A program made the position numbers and the translations under genes. Under the pieces are notes generated by a model. The model was given only the letters and a program-made list of their open reading frames with translations. It had not been told where the DNA came from and searched no databases. A stretch of DNA of 64,000 nt from AA29 sp041481445 (lineage in GTDB: Bacteria > Acidobacteriota > Vicinamibacteria > Fen-336), in the NCBI GenBank assembly GCA_041481445.1, contig JBGPBV010000007.1, positions 1-64,000 of the forward strand, in the 5' to 3' direction. Each line of letters starts with the position of its first letter. The first letter of the stretch is position 1. Positions 33,674 through 42,097 of the stretch are shown here, one piece after another.

Positions 33674-34765
33674 TTACTCGATCTTCTTCGGAGGCCGCTC
33701 GACCACCTGGTCCTTGGCCTTGAGGCCGTCCGCGACCTCGATGTTGATCCCGTCGGAGAGGCCGACCTTGATCTCCTTCTTGACCGGCTCGCCCTCGCCC
33801 GCCGGCGGGACCTCGATGGTGGCCTTGCCCTCCGCGAACGTCACCAGGCGCTCGGGGATCAGCAGCACGTCCTTCTTCTCGCGCACCACGATGTCGGCGT
33901 TGGCGGAATAGCCCGCGCGCAGGACGACCCCCGAGCCCGGCTTGAGCTCCACCTCGACGTCGAAGAGAGTGGCCCCTTCCGCGGTCTTGGACTTGGGCGC
34001 GATCTTGTAGACGGTGCCCTCCACGGCGGCGTCGGGCATGGCGCCGATCTTGATGCGCGCGGGCATGCCCTCCTTGAGCTTGCCCACGTCGATCTCGTCC
34101 ACGGTGCCCTTGAAGACGAGCTGGGTCATGTCGGCGAGGGTGGTGAGGGCGGTGCCCGCCTGGTACGAGGTCAGCGGCACCACCGGATCGCCCTCGTTGA
34201 CGAGCAGCTCGAGCACGGTCCCGGAGACGGGGGCGCGGATGATGGACTCCACGTTGAGCTGCTCGGACTTCACGCGGCCCTTCTCGACCAGGGCCAGGCG
34301 CTCCTGGGCCAGGCTGAGGCGGATCTGCGCGTCCTGGATCTCCTTGTCCGCGGTGTCGGACTCCTGGTTCGAGACGATGCCCTGCTTGCTCAGCGCGGCC
34401 GTGCGGTCGGACCGCTTCTTGGCCTGGTCGAAGACGTTGCGTGCGATCTCGACTTCGCGCCGCGCCTCCGTCAGCTCCATGGGCGTGGGGTCGGGCAGGA
34501 TCTCGAAGAGGGGGTCGCCGGTGGCGACGTGGTCGCCGACCTCACGGAACGAGCGCTTCACGATGCCCGAGATCTTGCTCTTGACCGCGATCTCGCGCTT
34601 GGGGCGGATGGCGCCCACGGCCAGCGCCTTCTCGACCACGGGTCCGCGGGCGACTTCGACCAGCTTGTAGGGTTTGTCCTTCTCGGACCTGGACCGGCTG
34701 TACAGGGCCCCCGCCGCTCCCGCCGCCAGCACGACCACGCCGACTCCGATGACACCTTTGCGCAT
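33674..34765 (-). CDS. MacA/HlyD-type periplasmic adaptor protein
   Basis: A 363-residue membrane-fusion protein, first gene of the ABC operon. ATG 34765 has GGGAG eight bases upstream. An N-terminal helix (residues 4-20) anchors it. The beta-barrel and lipoyl half-motifs (AVKSKISGIVKRSFREVGDHVATGDPL and IIRAPVSGTVLELLVNEGDPV) flank an alpha-helical hairpin (about 95-175). Adaptors of this type link the inner-membrane pump to an outer-membrane channel; no TolC gene is in the window. The C-terminal membrane-proximal domain ends in a Lys-rich tail. Confidence 0.92.
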   Translation of the reverse strand: MRKGVIGVGVVVLAAGAAGALYSRSRSEKDKPYKLVEVARGPVVEKALAVGAIRPKREIAVKSKISGIVKRSFREVGDHVATGDPLFEILPDPTPMELTEARREVEIARNVFDQAKKRSDRTAALSKQGIVSNQESDTADKEIQDAQIRLSLAQERLALVEKGRVKSEQLNVESIIRAPVSGTVLELLVNEGDPVVPLTSYQAGTALTTLADMTQLVFKGTVDEIDVGKLKEGMPARIKIGAMPDAAVEGTVYKIAPKSKTAEGATLFDVEVELKPGSGVVLRAGYSANADIVVREKKDVLLIPERLVTFAEGKATIEVPPAGEGEPVKKEIKVGLSDGINIEVADGLKAKDQVVERPPKKIE

Positions 34766-34913
34766 CCGCGACACTCCCTTCCTCCCAGGACACCCTATAA
34801 GACGGGGCCCGACCCTCAGTGGGTTCAAAGAAATTCGGACCAGCCGAGGGATTCCTGCGGGTGGGACCGGAAGAGGGCGTTTACGGCAGGCGGGCGTTCA
34901 GGGAATTGGACGG

Positions 34914-35735
34914 CTATTTCCAGGTCAGCCGGTTCCGGTACACGTCCTGCACCTTCGAGGTCACGACGGCCTCGACGGCCCAGTCGCTCACGTCCTCGCG
35001 CCAGACACCCGGCAGCTCCTCGAGGAGCGCGCGCTCCTGAGGCGCGACCTGCCGGGCCTTGGGGGGCAGGGGGCGCGTGGACGACTTCCCGTCCACGATC
35101 ATCGAAACCTTCATCTCGCCGACGTCGATCGGCTTGCGTCCCTGGTTCCTGAGGAAGACCTTCACCGAGTACGGCTCCCCCGGCTTCACCTCCGCGGGCT
35201 CCACGACCAGCTCGATCGTGGCCTCGACCTTCGGGGCGCGCTTCACGCCGACACCGGCGGTCTCGAACCCGCTCAGGTCGCGGCCCACCGTGCGCAGGCT
35301 CTCCGTCACCGTGGTGCCCAGGACGAAGCCGCGGACGGCGCCGGTCGGAGCCGTCGCCGCCTTGCCGGCGGGAGGCGCCACCGGAGGGGCGGGCGGAGCC
35401 GCCGGGTTGGTGGCTCCACGGGCGGCGCGCGCTCCGGTGCGGCGGGCGGGGAGCGTCGAAGACGGCGGGGCGGGGACGGCCTCGGCCACCGCCGGGCGGG
35501 CCGCCTCCGGGCTGGGTGCCGCGCTCGGCTCCGCCTCCGGAGAGGCCGCGAGCGGCGAAGGCGTGAGCGGCCCGAAGTTCGGCGGAGGCGTCGCCACCGC
35601 CGCCGTCTTCGGCCCAAGCTGGGTGCGCCACCACCAGGACGTGAGCGCCCCCGCCGCGAAGCTCACGACGACCAGGAGCAGGAGAAGGATGGGACGCGCC
35701 GAGCCGGACTGCGAAGGGCGCGTGGTCGTGCTCAC
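34914..35735 (-). CDS. Hypothetical signal-anchored protein with Pro/Ala linker and beta domain
   Basis: A 273-residue protein: an N-terminal cytosolic tail rich in Ser/Thr, a transmembrane helix (about 15-35), a long Pro/Ala-rich linker (45-140), and a roughly 110-residue C-terminal beta-sandwich domain. That domain contains PKVEATIELVVEPAEVKPGE and VFLRNQGRKPIDVG, the pattern of FxLYD/DUF-type Ig-like domains binding in the periplasm. No catalytic motif is seen. It is probably a periplasmic protein tethered to the inner membrane. Confidence 0.65.
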   Translation of the reverse strand: MSTTTRPSQSGSARPILLLLLVVVSFAAGALTSWWWRTQLGPKTAAVATPPPNFGPLTPSPLAASPEAEPSAAPSPEAARPAVAEAVPAPPSSTLPARRTGARAARGATNPAAPPAPPVAPPAGKAATAPTGAVRGFVLGTTVTESLRTVGRDLSGFETAGVGVKRAPKVEATIELVVEPAEVKPGEPYSVKVFLRNQGRKPIDVGEMKVSMIVDGKSSTRPLPPKARQVAPQERALLEELPGVWREDVSDWAVEAVVTSKVQDVYRNRLTWK

Positions 35736-35780
35736 AGGTCCCCCTCCGGGCGCCGTCGCCCCAGGACGAAGTGCCTGATT

Positions 35781-36206
35781 CTAGCGCACGACCTTGAGGG
35801 TGGCGCGGTACTCGGAGGCGGCAGGGGTGGCACCGCCGCGGGGGGCGGGATCGAGGCGGACGAGCGCGATGCGATAGCGGTCGTGCTTGACTTCGCGGGG
35901 GTAGCGACCCGACGTGTGCAGATCGTAGGCGGCGGACGCCGACTTTGCCACCACCTCGACCGCGACCGTCGCGTCACCCTCCCAGATGCACTGGACGTCC
36001 GTCGGGCAGCGGGAGTCGTCGCGCACGGCGCGCAGGGTCAGGCGGAGCCCGGTCCCTTCGATGGCGGCGGCCTGGCCGACGGAGAGCGTGAACTCCCGGC
36101 CCAGCGGCACCGCCGGCGACGAGGCCGAGGCGACCTCGTCCTTGCAGGCGGCGGCGGTCAGGCCGATCGCGATCGTGGCCGCCAGCCCCCAGCGCGCCGC
36201 GCTCAC
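35781..36206 (-). CDS. Small lipoprotein
   Basis: A 141-residue lipoprotein beginning with a GTG whose GTGA overlaps the radical SAM stop. The signal peptide ends in the lipobox TAAAC-KDEV (Cys about 21). The rest is a small beta domain with two further cysteines (SRCPTDVQC, probably a disulfide) and no enzyme motif. Position and overlap suggest it is transcribed with the radical SAM gene, but its function is unknown. Confidence 0.7.
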   Translation of the reverse strand: MSAARWGLAATIAIGLTAAACKDEVASASSPAVPLGREFTLSVGQAAAIEGTGLRLTLRAVRDDSRCPTDVQCIWEGDATVAVEVVAKSASAAYDLHTSGRYPREVKHDRYRIALVRLDPAPRGGATPAASEYRATLKVVR

Positions 36207-38005
36207 GACGCCGCCACCCGGAGGTAGTGCGGCGAGGTGCCCAGGGCCTTCCATTTCTCGGGCAGCCGGTAGGACGGGTTCGGCGTCTCCACGCACACGC
36301 CGCAACGGATGCATCCCTGGATCTCCGGGCAGTGCGGCGAGAGCTTCTCCTGCTGGCTCTTGTCGAGCTCGCGCAGGTAGTAGCCCTTGCTCACGCCGTT
36401 GTCCACGATGTCCCACGGGAGCACCTCCTCCCGGCCGCGGCCGCGGAAGAGGTAGAAGCCCGGATCCAGGCCGGCCGCCTTCATCCCGCGCTTGAGGTCG
36501 ACGTCCTCGACCGCGGCGTGCTCCAGGGCGGCGGCCACGCGCCGGTCGGCCAGGGCCAGGATGGACTGCGAGACGCCGGTGCGCGCGCTCTTGATGACGG
36601 CATCCACGTTGGCCATCTTCCCGAAGGCCTTGCGCAGGTACTGGAGCTTGCGGTCGGTCTCCTTCGGGTCCTCCATGGGGAGCCACTGGTAGGGCGTGCC
36701 CGGCTTGGGCACGAACGGGTTCACGGAAGGATGGATGCGGCCGACGCGGCCCCGCGCGCGCCCGACCGCGATCATGCGGTCGCGGATCTGCTCGGTGAGG
36801 GTCACGATCCCCTCGACGTCCGCGTGCTCCTCCCAGGGCAGGCCGACCATGTAGTAGAGCTTCAGGTTCTGGATCCCGTTCTCGAAGATCCAGGTCGCGC
36901 GGTCGAGGATGTCCGTGTTCGTGAACTGCTTGTTGAGGATCCGGCGCATGCGGTCGGTCCCGCACTCCGGGGCCAGCGTGAGCCCGTGCACGCCGGTGTC
37001 GGCCAGCTTGAGCACGAACTCCGGCGTGAGGTCGTCGAGGCGCAGGGAGGCCACCGACACCTCGTAGTCCAGAGCGGCGAGGTCGTCCACGATGGCCTCG
37101 ATCTCGGGGTGGTCGCAGACCGCCGTGGAGACGAGGCCGATCTTGCCCGTGTGCCGTCTCACCTCCCGCGCGCGCCCCACGATCTCCGCGCGCGAGAATC
37201 CGCGCACGGGCAGGTAGTTGTACCCGGCCCAGCAGAACCGGCACATGCACGGGCACCCGCGCGAGATCTCCACCATGAACTTCATGGACATCTCGGTGTG
37301 CGGGGTCAGGATGACCGACTGCGGCAGGGCCATCTTCCCCGGCCAGCCGCGCTGGCGGATGACCCGGCCCGGCCCGTCGTAGCCGGCCACGGTGCCGTCG
37401 GCGTGGTAGCGCACCTCGTGCCGGCTGGGCACGTAGAAGCCGTCCTTCTCGTGGAGGCTCTCGATCCCGCGCCGCGCGTCGGGCGCCCCGGCCAGGGCCT
37501 CGACCAGCCGCGGCACCAGCGCCTCGCCCTCCCCCACCGCGACGAGGTCGGCGAAGGGCGCGAGCGGCTCCGGGTTGAGGAACACCGCCGCCCCCCCGAG
37601 GACGACGATCGGGTCGCCCGGACCGCGGTCGGCCGCGCGCAGGGGAATCCCGGCCAGGCGCAGCATGCGCAGGACGTACACGTAGTCGTTCTCGAACGAC
37701 ACCGAGAAGGCGAGCACGTGGAAGCTCCGGAGGCCGGAGCCGGTCTCGACCGTCGTCAGCGGATGGCCGGACCGCTCCAGGTCCTCCCGGTCCACGTCGT
37801 CGGGGAGGAAGGCCCGCTCGCACAGCACGTCCGGGTGCGCGTTGAGCATCTGGTAGACGCTGTGGAACCCGAGGTTCGACATCCCGACGAAGTACAGGTT
37901 CGGGTAGCACAGGGCGATGCGGAAGCGGCCCGCCTGCTTGACGTCCTGCAGGGGGAGCTCTGCCTCACGATGACCGCGGTGACGCTCGTGCAACAGGCGC
38001 GACAT
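36203..38005 (-). CDS. Radical SAM protein with N-terminal B12-binding-like domain and C-terminal Cys cluster
   Basis: A 600-residue protein. Residues 25-180 form a B12-binding-like Rossmann domain (YPNLYFVGMSNLGF, VVLGGAAVFLNPEPL). The radical SAM cluster motif is CPCMCRFC at C251-C255-C258, with an extra Cys253. Further TIM-barrel motifs follow, such as GLTLAPECGTDRMRRILNK. The C-terminus has an additional cluster, CPEIQGCIRCGVCVE (about residues 560-575), suggesting a second iron-sulfur site. It matches the uncharacterised 'TIGR03960-type' radical SAM family often encoded near ribosome or cell-wall genes; its substrate is not known. Confidence 0.82.
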   Translation of the reverse strand: MSRLLHERHRGHREAELPLQDVKQAGRFRIALCYPNLYFVGMSNLGFHSVYQMLNAHPDVLCERAFLPDDVDREDLERSGHPLTTVETGSGLRSFHVLAFSVSFENDYVYVLRMLRLAGIPLRAADRGPGDPIVVLGGAAVFLNPEPLAPFADLVAVGEGEALVPRLVEALAGAPDARRGIESLHEKDGFYVPSRHEVRYHADGTVAGYDGPGRVIRQRGWPGKMALPQSVILTPHTEMSMKFMVEISRGCPCMCRFCWAGYNYLPVRGFSRAEIVGRAREVRRHTGKIGLVSTAVCDHPEIEAIVDDLAALDYEVSVASLRLDDLTPEFVLKLADTGVHGLTLAPECGTDRMRRILNKQFTNTDILDRATWIFENGIQNLKLYYMVGLPWEEHADVEGIVTLTEQIRDRMIAVGRARGRVGRIHPSVNPFVPKPGTPYQWLPMEDPKETDRKLQYLRKAFGKMANVDAVIKSARTGVSQSILALADRRVAAALEHAAVEDVDLKRGMKAAGLDPGFYLFRGRGREEVLPWDIVDNGVSKGYYLRELDKSQQEKLSPHCPEIQGCIRCGVCVETPNPSYRLPEKWKALGTSPHYLRVAAS

Positions 38006-38060
38006 GGGCAGCAGGCGATTTTACCGCACTTCGGCCGGGCGGGCGCCGCCGGGGCCTAGG

Positions 38061-39260
38061 ATGGAAGGGATGGGGGCCAATCGCGGGCGTCGCGCCTATG
38101 ACTGGGCGCCGTGGGCGGGGGTGGCGCGGACGGCGGAGGCGGAGCCCCCGGACGTCGCCGCCGACCCCGGCGCGCAGACCGCGGCCGCGGAGCGCCGCGG
38201 CCGCCGCGTACGCTCGCCGGCACTGACCGGCCTCTTCGTGCTGGCCTGCATCTACACGCTGTCGATCGCCCGCCCGTTCCTGGTGCCGCTCGCCGTGGGG
38301 CTGATCGTCTACTTCCTCCTGCGGCCGCCGGTGCGGACGCTGAAGGCGGCCCACGTGCCGGAGCCGCTGGGGGCGGCCCTCGTCCTGCTCGCGCTGTTCG
38401 CGGTGCTGGGCGCCGGCCTGTACGCGCTGTCCTGGCCGGCCGCGGCCTGGGCCGCGCGGGCGCCGGAGAGCGTTCACCGCGTGGAAGAGAGGCTGCGCCC
38501 GGTGGCCCGGCGGCTCCGACGCCTCAGCCACACTGCCGAAGAGATGGGGCGGATCACCGAGGCCACCGCCCCCGCCTCGCCCACCCCGGAAGTGAAGATC
38601 AAGGAGCCGACCTTCGGCGCCCTGTTCGTGGGCGGCGTCCAGTCGTTCCTGGCCGGCACCGTCGTCGTCCTCACCCTCGTGTATTTCATGCTCGCGGAGG
38701 GTGACGGCCTGCTGCGCAAGGTCATCCGCGCCTATCCCCGCCTCAAGGACCGCCAGCGGGCGGTGGCCATCGCGCACGAGATGGAGCAGCAGATCTCGGG
38801 CTACCTGTTCTTCTCGACGGTGATGAACGTGCTCTTCGGCGTCGTCGTGGCCCTCGTCATGTGGCTGCTGGGCATGCCCAACCCGATGCTCTGGGGAGTC
38901 GTGGCCGGCGTCACGAAGTTCATCCCGTACCTGGGCGGGCTCGTCTGCACGGTGGTGCTGGCCCTGGCCTCGATCGTCACCTTCGACGACTTGTGGTGGG
39001 CCCTGCTGGTGCCGGCGGTGTTCCTGGCCATCGACACCGTGCACGGCAACGTCCTGCTGCCCCTCCTGATAGGGAAGCGCTTCACCCTCGATCCCACCGT
39101 CCTCTTCGTGGGCCTCTTCTTCTGGTGGTTCGTGTGGGGAACGGCGGGAGCGCTCCTGGCCGTCCCCATGATGTCCGCCCTGCGGATCTTCTGCGATCAC
39201 GTGGACGGGCTTCAGCGCGTGGGCCGGCTCCTGGGCGGGTCCGACCAGCCCGCCGCCTGA
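38061..39260 (+). CDS. AI-2E/PerM-family membrane permease
   Basis: A 399-residue transporter of the AI-2E/UPF0118 family, usually about 350 residues. It has eight transmembrane helices, with the characteristic SGYLFFSTVMNVLFGVVVAL, the PNPMLWGVVAGVTKFIPYLG block and the C-terminal HGNVLLPLLIGKRFTLDP. The roughly 70-residue hydrophilic N-terminal extension is longer than usual. The start ATG 38061 is used, with ATG 38070 equally possible. Family members have been linked to autoinducer-2, Na+/H+ or cell-envelope permeation. It ends one base before the ftsZ stop, convergent. Confidence 0.87.
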   Translation: MEGMGANRGRRAYDWAPWAGVARTAEAEPPDVAADPGAQTAAAERRGRRVRSPALTGLFVLACIYTLSIARPFLVPLAVGLIVYFLLRPPVRTLKAAHVPEPLGAALVLLALFAVLGAGLYALSWPAAAWAARAPESVHRVEERLRPVARRLRRLSHTAEEMGRITEATAPASPTPEVKIKEPTFGALFVGGVQSFLAGTVVVLTLVYFMLAEGDGLLRKVIRAYPRLKDRQRAVAIAHEMEQQISGYLFFSTVMNVLFGVVVALVMWLLGMPNPMLWGVVAGVTKFIPYLGGLVCTVVLALASIVTFDDLWWALLVPAVFLAIDTVHGNVLLPLLIGKRFTLDPTVLFVGLFFWWFVWGTAGALLAVPMMSALRIFCDHVDGLQRVGRLLGGSDQPAA

Positions 39261-39261
39261 G

Positions 39262-40461
39262 CTACTCCGCCCCTCCGCCCCCCTGCTTGCGCAGGAACGC
39301 GGGGACGTCGAGGTCGAGGCGTCCGCCCCCGGAGGCCGCCTTCGTGGTCGGGGTCTTGCGGTAGAACCCGCCCGCCTCCGTCGGCGCCATCGACGCCGAC
39401 TGCGCGGAGGGGCCGACGTAGTTGGCGAGATCGACGGGAGTCGGCGCCACCTTGCGCGAGCCCTTGTTGAAGCCGGTGGCGATCACGGTGACCTTGACCG
39501 CGTCCCCCATCGACTCGTCGGTCACGATGCCGTAGATCACGTTGGCCTCGGGGTCGGCGACCTTGGTGATCAGGCTGGTGGCCTCGGAGGCCTCGGCCAG
39601 GCTGAGGTCGATCCCGCCCGTGATGTTCACGATGATCCCGCGCGCCCCCTCGATCGAGCTGTCCTCGAGCAACGGGTTGGAGACGGCGCGCTGGGCCGCC
39701 TCCACCGCGCGGTTCTCTCCCTCCCCGATCCCGGTGCCCATCACCGCATGGCCCATCCCCTTCATCACCGCGCGCACGTCCGCGAAGTCGAGGTTGATCT
39801 GGCCGGGGACGGTGATGATGTCCGAGATGCCCTGCACGGCCTGGCGCAGGACGTCGTCGGCCACGCGGAAGGCCTCGGAGACGGGGGTGTGCCGCGCGAC
39901 CGTCTGCAGGAGCCGGTCGTTGGGGATCGCGATCACGCTGTCCACGCACTCGCGGAGCTGGGCCAGGCCTTCCATGGCCTGGGCCATGCGCCGCTTGCCC
40001 TCCAGGCTGAAGGGCAGCGTCACCACCGCCACCGTCAGCACGCTGCCGTTCTCGCCTCCGAGCTGGCTGGCAATGGAGGCGACCACGGGGGCGGCGCCCG
40101 TGCCCGTCCCCCCGCCGAGGCCGGTGGTGATGAACACCATGTCCGACCCCTCGAGGGCGTCGCACACCTTCTCGGTGTCCTCCACCGCGGCCTGCCGCCC
40201 CACGTCGGGGTTGGCGCCCGCGCCCAGGCCCTTGGTGAGCTTGCCCCCGATCTGGATCTTGACCGGGGCGCGGTTGGAGCGCAGGGCCTGGAGGTCGGTG
40301 TTGATGGCGATGAACTCCACGCCCTGCAGGCCCGAGGCGATCATGCGGCTGATGGCGTTGCCGCCGCCGCCGCCCACGCCGACCACCTTGATGTGGGCGC
40401 CGCGCGTCTCGTCGTCCGCGAAGGTGATGCGGCCGGGACCGTCGTTCATTTCGTTCGGCAT
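39262..40461 (-). CDS. ftsZ: Cell division protein FtsZ
   Basis: A 399-residue tubulin homologue, the polymerising GTPase that builds the division ring. GTP-binding motif GLGGGTGTGAAPV, the N-terminal GVGGGGGNAI, and the T7-like loop NLDFADVRAVM are intact. After a Ser/Pro linker, the C-terminal conserved peptide reads LDLDVPAFLRKQ, the binding site for FtsA and ZipA-like partners. It is the last gene of the dcw cluster, following a small zinc-ribbon gene and a structured gap behind ftsA. Confidence 0.99.
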   Translation of the reverse strand: MPNEMNDGPGRITFADDETRGAHIKVVGVGGGGGNAISRMIASGLQGVEFIAINTDLQALRSNRAPVKIQIGGKLTKGLGAGANPDVGRQAAVEDTEKVCDALEGSDMVFITTGLGGGTGTGAAPVVASIASQLGGENGSVLTVAVVTLPFSLEGKRRMAQAMEGLAQLRECVDSVIAIPNDRLLQTVARHTPVSEAFRVADDVLRQAVQGISDIITVPGQINLDFADVRAVMKGMGHAVMGTGIGEGENRAVEAAQRAVSNPLLEDSSIEGARGIIVNITGGIDLSLAEASEATSLITKVADPEANVIYGIVTDESMGDAVKVTVIATGFNKGSRKVAPTPVDLANYVGPSAQSASMAPTEAGGFYRKTPTTKAASGGGRLDLDVPAFLRKQGGGGAE

Positions 40462-40468
40462 GATTCTC

Positions 40469-40669
40469 CTAAATCCCCTCCGAGCAGCCGGTCATGAACC
40501 CGCAGCGCAGGCAGATGCGCTTGCAATGGGACGCGATCACGGAGGACCCGCACATCTCGCAGCGAGGCTCGCCCTCGCGGGGCAGGAACACGCCCGGACG
40601 GACGGCCTCCCGCACGCGCTGGTGCGGCACCGGGACCGGCGGAAAGACGACGCCCTCCTTGACGTCCAT
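40469..40669 (-). CDS. Small zinc-ribbon protein between ftsA and ftsZ
   Basis: A 66-residue protein with six cysteines: C37-x2-C40, C49-x3-C53-x2-C56 and C62, plus His48. This suggests a zinc ribbon of the type CxxC…CxxC with two spare ligands. The N-terminal 35 residues are Pro/Val-rich and likely disordered. The ribosome site AAAAAAAGGAGGCGCG precedes the ATG. It is translated 7 bases before ftsZ (the end of this gene is at 40469, the ftsZ start at 40461) and is surely coupled to it. Small ribbon proteins of this kind occur in several bacteria, but not usually inside the dcw cluster. Confidence 0.75.
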   Translation of the reverse strand: MDVKEGVVFPPVPVPHQRVREAVRPGVFLPREGEPRCEMCGSSVIASHCKRICLRCGFMTGCSEGI

Positions 40670-40685
40670 CGCGCCTCCTTTTTTG

Positions 40686-40738
40686 GCAGGGGGGGCACTC
40701 GCGGTGTGCCCGAATGGGCGCTTCGCGTCCCCCCCTGC
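40686..40738. repeat. Large hairpin ahead of the zinc-ribbon/ftsZ pair
   Basis: Arms GCAGGGGGGG (40686-40695) and CCCCCCCTGC (40729-40738) enclose a 33-base loop that contains a smaller GCCC-GAAT-GGGC hairpin. The structure ends about 4 bases before the A-rich ribosome-site region of the small gene. No T run follows on the gene strand, so it is unlikely to be a simple terminator. Confidence 0.5.
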
Positions 40739-40758
40739 AACCCCCCTCGCGCGACCGC

Positions 40759-40775
40759 CGCCGCCTTCGGCGGCG
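40759..40775. repeat. Second hairpin with UUCG-type loop in the ftsA-ftsZ gap
   Basis: CGCCGCC-TTC-GGCGGCG is a perfect 7-bp stem; counted with a C-G closing pair it forms a CUUCGG tetraloop, very stable in RNA. It lies 21 bases from the larger hairpin in the only long gap of the ftsA-ftsZ end. Confidence 0.5.
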
Positions 40776-40841
40776 CCGGCGCGCTCTACGTGTCCTCCTG
40801 CCCTCCTGATGTCCTCCTGCCCTCGCGCCCTGCCTTCTGCT

Positions 40842-42089
40842 CTAGAAGAAGTCCGACAGCCAACCCATGAGACGTCCCGTGACCTTTCCGAACGTGCCCG
40901 TCGCCGCCGGGCGCATCAGGCCGACCCCTCGGCGCTCACGGTTGTGGAAGCCCCAGAGGACGAGGCCCACCGCCGTCGAGTAGACGGGGCTGGCCACCAC
41001 GTCGACCAGCCCCCCGATGCCGGACGGGGTTCCACGCCGCACGGGCATGTCGAAGATCTGCTCGGCGATCTCCGGCATGCCCTCGAGGATGGCGCCCCCG
41101 CCCGTCAGCACCACGCCGCTGTTCAGGCTGCGATCGAACCCGGCCCGTCGGATCTCGGTGAGGGCGAGCTGGCAGATCTCCTCCGCGCGCGCCTGGAGGA
41201 CGTCGCCCAGCACCTGGCGCGCCATGATCCGGGGCTTCCGCCCGCCCACGGAGGGGACCTCGATGGAGTCGTCCTCCGGGATCATCGAGACCAGCGCGCA
41301 CCCGTGCTTCTTCTTGATCTTCTCCGCCTCGTTGACGGGGGTCCGGAGGGCCACCGCCACGTCGTTCGTGAAATGCTCGCCCCCGACCTGTAACACGGCG
41401 GTGTGCCAGAGCGAGCCCTTTTCGAAGATGGCCAGGTCGGTCGTCCCGCCCCCGATGTCGACCAGGGCCACCCCCAGCTCCTTCTCGTCGGGGGTCAGGC
41501 AGGCCTCGGCGGCGCTCAACTGGGTGAGGACGGTGTCCGTGACCTCCAGGCCGGCGCGGTTGACGCAGGTGACGGTGTTCTGGGCGGCGGTGGAGGCGCA
41601 GGTGATGACGTGGACGTTGACCTCCAGCCGGGTGCCCGTCATCCCGCTGGGATCGCCGATGCCGTCCTGGTCGTCCACCACGAACTCCTGGGGCAGGACG
41701 TGCAGGATCTCGCGGTCGAGGGGGATGGAGACGGCCTTGGCCGCCTCGATCACGCGCGCGACGTCGTCGCGCTCGATCGTGCGGTTCTTGCTGGAGACGG
41801 CGATGACGCCACGCGAGTTGAACCCGCGGATGTGGGTGCCGGCCAGTCCGACGTAGGCGGACCCGATCTCGACCCCCGCCATCAGCTCCGCCTCCTCCAC
41901 CACCCGCTTGATGGAGTCGACGGTGGCCTCGAGGTTGATCACGACGCCCTTGCGCAGGCCCTTGCTCTCCGCCTGGCCGATGCCGATGATGTCGAGCCGG
42001 CCCTCGTCGGTGATCTCGGCCACGATCGCGCAGACCTTGTGCGTGCCGACGTCGAGCCCCACGACGTAGCGTTCTTTCTTCTTTGCCAC
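40842..42089 (-). CDS. ftsA: Cell division protein FtsA
   Basis: A 415-residue actin-family ATPase that ties FtsZ filaments to the membrane. Phosphate-1 VGLDVGTHKVCAIVAE, phosphate-2 VDIGGGTTDLAIF and adenosine VVLTGGGAILEGM motifs are intact. The 1C domain follows (VGLAGTHIRGFNSRGV). The C-terminus ends in the amphipathic helix GKVTGRLMGWLSDFF that attaches FtsA to the membrane. It starts 9 bases after the ftsQ stop. Confidence 0.98.
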   Translation of the reverse strand: MAKKKERYVVGLDVGTHKVCAIVAEITDEGRLDIIGIGQAESKGLRKGVVINLEATVDSIKRVVEEAELMAGVEIGSAYVGLAGTHIRGFNSRGVIAVSSKNRTIERDDVARVIEAAKAVSIPLDREILHVLPQEFVVDDQDGIGDPSGMTGTRLEVNVHVITCASTAAQNTVTCVNRAGLEVTDTVLTQLSAAEACLTPDEKELGVALVDIGGGTTDLAIFEKGSLWHTAVLQVGGEHFTNDVAVALRTPVNEAEKIKKKHGCALVSMIPEDDSIEVPSVGGRKPRIMARQVLGDVLQARAEEICQLALTEIRRAGFDRSLNSGVVLTGGGAILEGMPEIAEQIFDMPVRRGTPSGIGGLVDVVASPVYSTAVGLVLWGFHNRERRGVGLMRPAATGTFGKVTGRLMGWLSDFF

Positions 42090-42097
42090 TTGGGTTC

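Noticed and set aside
40681..40684. T run beside the 40686-40738 hairpin as a terminator
   Set aside because: The T run is on the plus strand, opposite to the gene strand; for the minus-strand ftsA-ftsZ transcript it reads as A, so it cannot act as an intrinsic terminator.
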